A stretch of 64,000 nt of DNA from Congeria kusceri (lineage: Eukaryota > Mollusca > Bivalvia > Myida > Dreissenidae). Each line of letters starts with the position of its first letter. Position 1 is the stretch's first letter. Positions 10,601 through 18,831 of this stretch are shown piece after piece. Position numbers and translations under genes: made by a program. The notes under the pieces are model-generated. The model saw only the letters and a program-made list of their open reading frames with translations. It was not told where the DNA came from and ran no database searches. The stretch is taken from assembly GCA_027627225.1 (NCBI GenBank), contig CM051034.1, forward strand, positions 50,042,081 through 50,106,080. The letters are read 5' to 3'.

Positions 10601-12542
10601 AGTTAGACCGCACAATGTGACAATGATCCATCTCCCAACAACTGCTGAGTTAGACCGCACAATGTGGCAATGATCCATCTCCCAACAACTGCTGAGTTAG
10701 ACCGCACAATGTGGCAATGATCCATCTCCCAACAACTGCTGAGTTGGACCGCACAATGTGGCAATGATCCATCTCCCAACAACTGCTGAGTTAGACCGCA
10801 CAATGTGGCAATGATCCATCTCCCAACAACTGCTGAGTTAGACCGCACAATGTGGCAATGATCCATATCCCAACAACTGCTGAGTTAGACCGCACAATGT
10901 GGCAATGATCCATCTCCCAACAACTGCTGAGTTGGACCGCACAATGTGGCAATGATCCATCTCCCAACAACTGCTGAGTTAGACCGCACAATGTGGCAAT
11001 GATCCATATCCCAACAACTGCTGAGTTACACCGCACAATGTGGCAATGATCCATATCCCAACAACTGCTGAGTTAAACCGCACAATGTGGCAATGACTGC
11101 TGAGTTAGACCTCACAATGTGGCAATGACTGCTGAGTTAGACCGCACAATGTTGCAATGATCCATCTCCCAACAACTGCTGAGTTAGACCGCACAATGTG
11201 GCAATGATCCATCTCCCAACAACTGCTGAGTTAGACCGCACAATGTGGTAATGACTGCTGAGTTAGTCCGCACAATGTGGCAATGACTGCTAAGTTAGAC
11301 CGCACAATGTGGCAATGATCCATCTCCCAACAACTGCTGAGTTTGACCGCACAACGTGGCAATGATCCATCTCCCAATAATAAAGAAGCCTTTTTTTTAA
11401 ATCCTGGAACCGGACGGTGGTCAGCACCAGAATCATATACTTTGTTCAATGGGATATTTCTAAAAAAAATGTCATGCAATTCTGTATACGATTTGCAATC
11501 TAACCTACAGAAGCAAGCAAAAAAATTACATCATTGGTGAAGCTAAAAGCATTGTTAAAAGTACCATATTCACTGAACTATGTAAAAATGTATTCATTAT
11601 TGCGATCCTTTTATTAACCAAAGACTTTGCTGACGACTATTGGATTGTTCATAAATTCCTCGCAGGTTCTCGTCACTGTCCGAGCTAGACCAGTTCATAG
11701 TAGATCTTCACGGGGAGGGAGCCTACATACAGGTGGCAGAGGTGGCCGTGAGACCGCCATCGAAGAGGGTATCGAGGGTCTTTCACGATCAAAGGTATAT
11801 AAGTGTACACATGTCCGATATGGTTAGTTTGGAATGTTTATAACATTTCTTTCTGCTTAACATTTTGTTTGATTAACGCTATGCAGGTGTACACATTTCA
11901 AATATATTAATTTTGAAATTTTAATAATTTTGTCCTCTGCTTAAAATCTGATTATCGGATCGAGTGTACACATTTCGAATGATATTTACTTTCAAATGTT
12001 TATAACAGTTCTTTCTGCTTTGAATTTTATCTGATCGAAGGTATGCATGTTCCCCTTTCTGATATTATTATTAAGTTTGAAGTATTTATAGCGTTACTTT
12101 TTGCTAAAATATTATCTGACCAACGGTATATATGTGTGCATGCTTTGTATACGTTTAGTTTGAACTGTTTATTATATTTGCATGTTTCCTAAAATTTGAT
12201 ATCAACACATCAACTATATTGATTTGACCATCAGTTAAATAGAACAATAAAAACCGAATCTTAATTAAAAAATAAATCTCATTTAGCAGGAAGTTAGTAT
12301 AAACAATAAATAGAAAAACTTATAAACACAGTGATGTATGAAATTAATAGGTGTTCGTGGTCTAATTTTTTCACAAAATGTATCTAATGTGGTTGTTAAT
12401 CTTTTCTTTTTTCAGATACGAACCATATGTGAGCAAGTTCACACTACCCAGTTTACGGGATATGCATGCCCGCCCTGTTGCTTCATCCTCAAGTGTGTAT
12501 GATGACAGTGGATACGTCACCATGATTGGTGAAAGAGAATGA
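4495..12542 (+). CDS. Spliced gene (5' end missing): C76-like (ubiquitin-peptidase-type) cysteine peptidase domain protein
   Basis: Five exons join with agreeing phases (4495-4687, 4933-5119, 5673-5836, 11666-11794, 12416-12542) into 265 codons plus TGA. Seen: an early Gln (in VRQTD), then GSQCTTEAL with the candidate catalytic Cys 11 residues later, an N-D-I-M-x-x-G-N-x-L segment, a D-D-L-P segment, and LFDSHG, whose Asp-x-His fits the catalytic Asp and His of this fold. Known: the Q/C/D-x-H set defines the ubiquitin-specific peptidase of herpesvirus large tegument proteins (family C76), and similar domains occur in animal genomes and transposons. Inferred: an intracellular deubiquitinase-like enzyme. 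No signal peptide or start codon is visible because the first exon begins in phase 2; upstream exons are unassigned. Host gene versus domesticated mobile-element domain is undecided. Confidence 0.6.
4933..5119 (+). CDS. Peptidase gene, middle exon
   Basis: The acceptor TTTCAG at 4932 restores the frame left by the previous exon (AG+A gives Arg); the exon ends in phase 0 before GTTCAA. It encodes an acidic stretch, then a D-D-L-P-M-D-Q-Y-L-R segment, then AGETAYVCTTPMDAFGDD. In C76-like domains this part lies between the Cys and Asp-His boxes. The donor GTTCAA is weak. Confidence 0.6.
5158..5285. repeat. Degenerate CAGTCAGT/CACTCAGCC repeat
   Basis: Runs of CAGT, CACTCAG and CACCCAGTCA of irregular length, in peptidase intron 2. 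Confidence 0.6.
5302..5466. mobile_element. Palindromic MITE-like element
   Basis: Two arms of about 60 bp (from 5302 and to 5466) are inverted copies including TTTATCGGTTAATAAACAA; a smaller GTGGT/ACCAC hairpin sits in the middle. It has no coding capacity. Confidence 0.7.
5673..5836 (+). CDS. Peptidase gene, Asp-His exon
   Basis: In frame after CACAG. It encodes a hydrophobic strand, AFLVTCGELSHAIF, then MYELFDSHGF, carrying the Asp-x-His pair expected for the active site. It ends with two bases of an Arg codon before GTGCGT. The minus-strand open frame at 5730-6032 is only a shadow of this exon and the following intron. Confidence 0.65.
6320..6660. repeat. Dispersed repeat, copy A left part
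   Basis: Similar to 21750-22140, sharing ATTCTAGCGA, AAAATAGCGCGCG and GCGTA-CATGAAAACA blocks in the same order. The right part (8735-9185) is separated from it by the TA-flanked transposon. Confidence 0.6.
6665..8631. mobile_element. Non-autonomous DNA transposon with terminal inverted repeats
   Basis: Ends are GGCCTTTCCCAAAACTAGGT and its exact inverse, flanked by TA on both sides; similarity between ends extends to about 100 bp with gaps (shared CGGCGACGTTT). At 1967 bp it is AT-rich inside and the longest open frame (7920-8297, 125 codons) is low-complexity and unrecognised. The TA duplication suggests a Tc1/mariner-like mechanism. Confidence 0.75.
8735..9185. repeat. Dispersed repeat, copy A right part
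   Basis: Matches 23020-23500: ACAATGTTAA-TTGTTA, TTATCTCAA, then GTCCGAGAAG, AATCTGGGGTC, CACGTAACCGATCATCTTGG and AAAGACATTTCTTG in order. Confidence 0.75.
9268..11382. repeat. 47-bp minisatellite, about 45 units
   Basis: The unit runs AACAACTGCTGAGTTAGACC, then GCACAATGTGGCAATGATCC, then ATCTCCC. Variants include TTGGACC, ATATCCC and shortened units lacking the ATCCATCTCCCAACAA part near 10380, 11095 and 11255. It lies wholly inside peptidase intron 3. Minus-strand open frames here (Asp-His-Cys-His-Ile-Val-Arg-Ser) are repeat artefacts. Confidence 0.98.
11666..11794 (+). CDS. Peptidase gene, C-terminal domain exon
   Basis: It follows CGCAG and completes the split Arg codon (AG+G). It encodes SSLSELDQFIVDL then an AYIQVAEVAV strand, consistent with the last helix and strand of the peptidase fold, and ends in a basic stretch before GTATAT. 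It is separated from the previous exon by 5.8 kb of repeats. Another frame is also open here (11627-11827), but only the frame used here continues the neighbouring exons. Confidence 0.6.
12416..12542 (+). CDS. Peptidase gene, terminal exon with stop
   Basis: The acceptor TTTTTTCAG is strong and AG+A makes Arg. It encodes a 41-residue tail rich in Ser, Asp and Tyr (SSSSVYDDSGYVTM) ending GERE-stop. The tail has no recognised domain. A 46-bp tandem repeat begins immediately after the stop, so the 3' UTR would be repetitive. Confidence 0.55.
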
Positions 12543-12768
12543 ATGCGTCCGGTGACATATTGTTGAACAAATACGTACAATATAATGAAGACACCCATCG
12601 ACATAGTGTTTAACAAATACGCAAAATATAATGAATTCGTTTAGTAACATAGTGTTTAAGAAGTACGCACATATACTGAAGTCCATTGACAAAGTGTTTA
12701 ACTAATGCACAAAATAGAATGAAGATGTCTAGTGACATATTGTGTAACAAATACGTAAATTATCGAAT
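12543..12768. repeat. 46-bp tandem repeat in the peptidase 3' UTR
   Basis: Five diverged units containing GTGACATA-TGTTTAACAAATACG and AATATAATGAA, starting right after the stop codon. Confidence 0.8.
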
Positions 12769-13630
12769 AACTGCAATAATGAAATGGATATGTTGGCCGC
12801 ATTGTATTTGGGTGACAATGAGTTCAATCCGTTCTATGGGAGATTTTATGTTATCTCCACAAGATACATCTAGTGCCAGGAAGCGGACTCAAAAAAGACC
12901 AGCAACCAATCAGAAAAAAGCTTTCCTGCGCCATAGCGCTCATCCGCCAATTTGCATACCGTGTACTTTCATAGGATATATTGTTACTGTATTGCATGTG
13001 TGTAAAACTGTATATTGTTTTTATCTGTATTGAATTATGTTGATTATAATCAATATATTGCACAGCAAGTACGTTGTATATTATATTTACACCGTCTTTA
13101 TTTTCTTCACCGTTTAATTAACTTTCTCTAGAAGTTAATGAAGCACAATAGATAATCACACAGACAATTAAGATTTTGAGTATTATATACTAGAAAGTGC
13201 TCTGATCACCTTTGGTTGGACTACTAAGTTGACGTTAGTTGAAAGCCATTGTGTATTGTACGTTTGTAATGTGTAATGCCACATGGTCTCATATAGCGCC
13301 CGCTTAGCCCAAACAGTAGGCCTAACCTAACTGACGTCTATATAGGAGCAGGAAGAAACTGATTTTCTACTGTTTTGACATTCAAATAGGTTACGAGAAA
13401 TGTATACAGGATGGAAATTTGCAAAAAAAGTAATTTTTCTTAAAAATGTCAGTAATATGACGATAAAGATCCAGTCCAGCACATAGGTCGAACAATGATG
13501 AGGTGTGATTTGGTTATTAATACTGGTGTCTCATAACAATATCTAGTGGTTTTACCGTTTAAATAACACGAAAAATCGATTTTAAATTCAGCTGCACAAA
13601 ATGTCTTATTTTGATTATGACTCAAATAGG
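12769..13630. other. Region after the peptidase gene
   Basis: Holds chance open frames (one of 115 codons at 12686-13033 starts inside the tandem repeat). No AATAAA signal was clearly tied to the gene and no other structure was recognised. Confidence 0.4.
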
Positions 13631-13639
13631 CCACCATTC

Positions 13640-13740
13640 AGTATAAATAACTTTTAGACTTTCGTGACGTCACGCAGCTTACGTCATCAATGTGCAACAT
13701 GGCGGCACCCTTGAATCGTCGGCAATGAATAAACAAGTAT
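13640..13740 (+). promoter_or_regulatory. Promoter-like cluster (TATA, CRE, start-like ATG)
   Basis: GTATAAATAA is followed 17 bp later by TGACGTCA, a second ACGTCA, and AACATGGCGGC; a donor-like CAAGTATGTT ends it. The ATG frame closes after nine codons. It could be the relic first exon of the duplicated peptidase copy downstream. Confidence 0.25.
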
Positions 13741-14319
13741 GTTTAAATCACTGTTATTCTCATTTGATTGTTTCAGAACGAGGAACTCTTTGAATGGTAT
13801 ACATCAGCTCAATAAATTCATCTTATATGCTTTATATTAATCGGTCTCGCAGCAGTTTCAAGTCGTGGTTCCAAGTATGACATGGTCAAAACAGCTTTTG
13901 AATGTGTTAACCTTTAATTTATTATTAAATACATGTATTGATTAATTTAATTTAAAATACTTTGTGGATATGCTTATATAACTTACGTTTATATAATCTC
14001 ATATCACTTGATCGTTAAGATCGTCAGTGTATAAATACGACTCTTTTTTAGAATTTTTAATCTACGAAGATCCGTTGTAAGTCAAAATTACACTAACAAC
14101 CTAATGACAAAATAATTAAACAACTTTCACAATTGATGATGCATACAATATTTCCTTCGTAGACCATAATAATTATTGATAGTGTTCATACTCTTAGACT
14201 TACTCTTTTTCGATTTGAATTAAAATGCTGATTAGTGCTTTATATATTTTCTGTTAAAATATACATATTTACAATCTCGTACAATAATTTTTAACAGATC
14301 TTGTAAATTATATTTCTTT
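13741..14319. other. Non-coding, nothing recognised
   Basis: AT-rich; no coding or repeat structure seen. Confidence 0.4.
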
Positions 14320-15017
14320 TAGCTCGACATTTCTCTTGTAAATAGAGTTGTAAGTCATATAAGTATGTAATCCAGCTGAAAAAATTCCAAGCCACAATGG
14401 GAATCGAACCCGGGACCTCCCGCTTCCTAGGCAAACGCTCTACCGCGTTGCTATAAAAGCTAGCTCATATAGCAAGGCAGTATAAGTGTCTTGTCCCTTA
14501 TACATCACCCTACTACAAGTAAGCGTTTTATTCAAACGCTTGCACTTAAGCACTTGGACGTGATACACTGCTTAGTGAATGCTACTCTATCATGCCAAGT
14601 AACAGTTAATGTGTAATTATAACGTAATGTATTCTTATTATCAGACTCAGTCGCGAAAAATATTATTTTTCCATAAAGCTTAACCAAATAAAATTTAAAT
14701 ATAAACGCAGTACGACTTCTAAAGCCCAGTGCGGTATATATAGTTCCTTACATGTCCACTGTCTTGTTGTCACACAGGTAACCTGTGGAATGGGTTTCTA
14801 GACCGAAATTTATGCTCATGTACGTCAGATGGATCTGCCCGCCTACCCCGGTTCCCGGTGCACCACTAAGGCGCTAACCGCCATGTTTCACTCGGAAGTT
14901 GAGAGACAGCAGGGGCAGTACCCATCCACTGCCAACATGTTGAACGAACTAAAATTAGACGGACAGATCTGCCAGGGTACCATGGTTCCCAGTGCACCAC
15001 TAAGGTTCTCACTGTAA
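14320..15017 (+). pseudogene. Decayed duplicate of the peptidase gene's cysteine exon
   Basis: Diverged match to about 3693-4690. It keeps a TTTTAGCTCGACATTTCTC block, a GCCAAGTAACAGTTAATG block and the exon core. The exon keeps the Cys but the preceding Gln is Arg. After the NMLNEL segment it is interrupted by a second partial copy of the exon's beginning (about 14961-15006) and then TAA. The matching downstream exons were not found, so it cannot make the full domain. A SINE head is inserted in it. Confidence 0.6.
14377..14462 (-). mobile_element. tRNA-derived SINE head (tRNA-Pro-like)
   Basis: On the minus strand there is an A-box-like GCGGTAGAGCG, an anticodon-loop-like CTAGGAA (AGG) and a B box GGTTCGATTCC. 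The 5' and 3' acceptor ends do not pair well and a short A/T tail follows, so this looks like a SINE or tRNA relic rather than a working tRNA gene. Confidence 0.5.
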
Positions 15018-15425
15018 TTCTGGGAAATAGAGCGAGTAATAGGACGTTACATAATTATAGTGTGAAATACAAATACGATTGTTATAGATCTGTTTGAATT
15101 CACAGTTGAACATGCAATTTAATTTATAAAAATAAGGCAAGACACATACCATATTCCAGCCTAGGTCACACTGTCACGATTTTGGCTATGATTGCCCACG
15201 AGTGTAAATCATGATGAGTAGGGAGCACAGTGTCCGGATTGCATCTTCGGTTGTCTTCGGTCGAGACTACGAGTATCAACAACACGCATACATAAGATTC
15301 CGCAGTCGATTTACCACGGTGACAGACGAGTACAGACGATTGTTAAAGTTTCTCCTAAATTTGTAGTTAGATTGAGGAAAATTTATAAATTTATCTACGA
15401 GTAGGCAAAGAATTCTCACGCCTCA

Positions 15426-15993
15426 CTATATGGCGTATCCTTTGGGTCAAATGTACATATATGCACGGCAGCTAAATATATATGTAACTGTTGTTATACA
15501 ATTGTTACAGATATAACTGCAGTTACAATTTACACCGAAAGTAAAAAAAACTATGACAGTTGTCAAAAACATCATAACTGCAGTTACACCTTTTTTTCTG
15601 ATTCATTTATTAATAAAAATATGTATCTTGAAATTGTTTTATGAAAAAAAAAATTCATATTTAAATAAATAAATGCAATTTTGACAAAAAGGCATTACAT
15701 AAGACCTGATTTTATTTGCCAAACAGACTTCGAACTTAAGTGTAGCATTTGGTCACAAAAATGTAACCGCGGTTGTAATGTTATAACGTTTGCCATATTT
15801 TATGACTGTTGGTATAAATTATTACTGCAGTTATATTTGTAAATGTAACTGCCGTTACAAATGTATAACTGCAGTCATAAAATTTTAACTGTGGTTAGAA
15901 TTCTATAACAACAGTTACATCTATATTTAGCTAGCAGGCGTATATGTACTTTTGACTCAAACGGTTCGCCATATCAAACGGTACGCCATATCA
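15426..15993. mobile_element. Fold-back element with 75-80-bp inverted ends
   Basis: The left arm 15426-15503 and right arm 15903-15974 are inverted copies sharing TATGGCG, GGGTCAAA/TTTGACTC, GCTAAATATA and GTAACTGTTGTTATA. The interior repeats palindromes such as AACTGCAGTTA. A second partial right end follows at 15975-15993. Confidence 0.75.
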
Positions 15994-16279
15994 CTCCAGA
16001 TCATTTTGGACATCACGACGCCACCTGCATAATCGTGGCACCAACGTAGGTAAACGTAGTAAGTGCGTAGTTACATCGCGATAAACCGTGTAGGCAACGC
16101 GGCAAATCGTCGCATTGCCGTGGTCCATCGTGTATATTCGTGAGTAGTCAAAATTACACTAACAACTAAAAGATCCTACTGGAGTGCTTGCTTGCGAGCA
16201 AATTATCTTAAACTGGCAACATGTTTGTAGAAACTTTCCGAATATGCTTTCTGTTTGTGTGTGGTGAATTTAATTCGAG

Positions 16280-16700
16280 TGCAGAATTGTCTCTTATTTG
16301 GTCATCTCCCACAGTGGATTTGTTATTTGGGTTACGAGTGCATGTGCACGATACAGGAGACGTTCCAGAGGCTATCCTGAGTGCACTGAAATTCTCTCTT
16401 ATATGGCCATCTCCCCCAGTGGACTTGTTATTTGGTTTACGAGTGCAGGTGCACGATACAGGAGACGTTCCAGAGGCTATCCTGAGTGCACTGAAATTCT
16501 CTCTTATATGGCCATCTCCCCCAGTGGACTTGTTATTTGGGTTACGAGTGTATGTGCACGATACAGGAGACGTTCCAGAGGCGATCCTGAGTGCACTGGA
16601 ATTTTCTCTTATATGGTCATCTCATAAGGACTTGTTATTTGAGTTACGAGTGCAAGTGCACGATACAAGAGACGTTCCAGAGGCGATCCTGAGTCTTTAA
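16280..16700. repeat. 105-bp tandem repeat, four units
   Basis: GTGCACGATACA recurs at 16344, 16449, 16554 and 16656. The period is divisible by three, so an open frame of 159 codons with 35-residue units (VHDTGDVPEAILSALKFSLI) runs through. No start context or splice support makes it a gene. Confidence 0.9.
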
Positions 16701-17940
16701 GCGCCCGTTATGAAACACCAAGTACGCTGCGTCGGTTTAGTGTCCTAGTCTAATGCGCTAGATTTATGTAGCTAAACGTCTACCGGGACCTCGAAAATGC
16801 GACCCCTGGGATGCGATCACTTGACCACTGATGCACTGTTGTCGTCTTAAATACTTCGTTTCTTAAAACCTGAACTTCAAATAGTGAATTTTTTTTTTCT
16901 GGTTGTATTCAGCATTTCAATCATTCTAGTCTTATTGATAATTTCCTTTCTATGTGAATGTATGTCTATCTTGAAGTTTTGCCGCCAGACGGATCGCAGG
17001 TCGGTTTCATAATGTAATGTGGCTCACTGCAACGAGGACGTGAAGGAGAGATTTTGAGATTTTTACATCATTACGCAAACTGATAGCGTATCGTATTGCA
17101 AACCTTATCATTCAGCATGGCACAAGCTTGAACACTAATCACACCATAGACGTGACCTGGCACTGATTCGAGGAATGTTTTCCCGTGAGAAATTGCAGAA
17201 TAATGTAAACAGTGTGTCAGGATTTCTCACGAACAGTTTACCTGAAATAGCAAAACTTTTTTTTTCTTAACAGTACATGAATATGCAGTTTTACAGTACA
17301 GTAAATTGTAGTTTTAAAACGTGGCAGTTGTGTATGCTTTACCGTGCGCGGTATTGTGATTACTAAAATCATGTGTATTTATCTAAAATAATATTGGTTT
17401 AAATCACGCTTTAATACACATTAATAAGCGATTTGTAATTCATGCACTAAATTAAAAAACGAAACTGAAACGTTTATAAATAAATTTTAAAAAAGAGCAT
17501 TTCATAGAGAATACACATTTTGTATGTCGTAATGTAGAACGGCCCGCAGATGTTCTTTAATGCTCAGTTATTTGATGGGGACTTTCCCGCGATTCTGACA
17601 TAACATGGAACCAATTCAAATACATGTACAATACATTTACAATGCCTAAACATGCGTTATTTAGCGTAACCATACAAATGTTTTATGGACACATCGGTTT
17701 ATTAACCTGAAAAGGAACCTATTTGAAGGGCCGACCACATATACAATGCATCCATATTTTACTAAAGAAAGCTAGAGCTGGTTCAACAAAATACAACTAT
17801 TACTAAACGTACACGAATCACTTGAATACTTTTGTTTCAGCTAAGCCGACGCTTGGATACGCACACTGTAGCGGTTGCTGACGCGCATGATCATCGAGTC
17901 ACGAGACCAGGTTTGTGAAGCTGGCACGCCTAACGAGACC
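16701..17940. other. Upstream region of the C1q-domain gene
   Basis: No repeats or open frames of note; likely holds the gene's regulatory sequence. Confidence 0.35.
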
Positions 17941-17947
17941 TATATAA
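17941..17947 (+). promoter_or_regulatory. TATA box of the C1q-domain gene
   Basis: TATATAA lies 69 bp before the start codon, placing the transcription start near 17970 and leaving a short 5' UTR. This fits a compact inducible gene. Confidence 0.55.
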
Positions 17948-18015
17948 ACTTTAATCGAGGAGCCTAAAGCCCAGATGCTTTTCTGGCTTCAGACAGTGCT
18001 CATCTGTATAGAAAC

Positions 18016-18298
18016 ATGCTATGTGTCGGTGAGTTATTGCTGGTGTGGCTGGTGCAGTCGGCTCCAGGTGCGTCCCGGGCGCTCTCTCTAGAACCCAGGT
18101 ACAACTCCCAGTTCCAGTACGACGAACAGCTTCTGGAGAAGATGATCCGCATGGAGGGGGAAATGGACAAGTGGGAAACACGGATGAATGAAAAACTCGA
18201 GCAGATAGGAAGCGTGCAAGAACAGGTTAAGCACCTGACGGACTTGCATTCAAAGATTGACATTCAAATACATCAGTTCATCGAGAATTTCAAATCTG
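18016..18298 (+). CDS. C1q-domain gene exon 1: signal peptide and coiled coil
   Basis: The ATG lies about 70 bp after a TATA box and is followed directly by the signal peptide. It then carries Glu/Lys/Met-rich heptads. It ends with one base of a Glu codon before GTGAGT, a strong donor. The minus-strand open frames here are shadows. Confidence 0.9.
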
Positions 18299-18771
18299 GT
18301 GAGTTTAGTTTAAACATATTATAGTAACTTGAGCTATAGCTAATAAATCTGTAATCGTTGGAATATTATATCGTCATTTAAACTGGTAAGCCGAACATAC
18401 AGATATTAGTAATGTTGATAAAAGAAAATACCTCTGTGTTATATCTAACATCAGTTTAGCGATACAAATAACATTTGTTCGTAAAAGATCCAGACAAACT
18501 TACTGCTTTTTTTTTGTAAATGAAAGGTAAGAAAAATGTAATATGAAGCAATTTATTTGTTCCTAAATAATTTGTATAGTTTCGTCAGTCTGTTTGTGTA
18601 TGAGATTCGCGTTACGCACTCTGGTGTTGAACAGCGAAGTGCCTTACCCTAGGAACGCACTATGATGTCAATCCAACTTCGGTGTTGAACACCATAGTGC
18701 GTTCGATTTTGGGTGTTATTTATACTAACAGCAACACCAAACAGCGTTGCAGAGGGACATCATCGTCGTCG

Positions 18772-18831
<60 letters not shown>

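Noticed and set aside
9268..11382. CRISPR-like regular repeats
   Set aside because: Units are contiguous 47-mers with no unique spacers, in an animal intron; this is a minisatellite.
12686..13033. 115-codon gene after the peptidase
   Set aside because: It starts inside a tandem repeat, has no recognisable domain or splice support, and its composition resembles non-coding sequence.
14377..14462. Functional tRNA-Pro gene
   Set aside because: The A and B boxes and anticodon loop are present but the acceptor ends do not pair and an A/T tail follows; SINE or relic is more likely.
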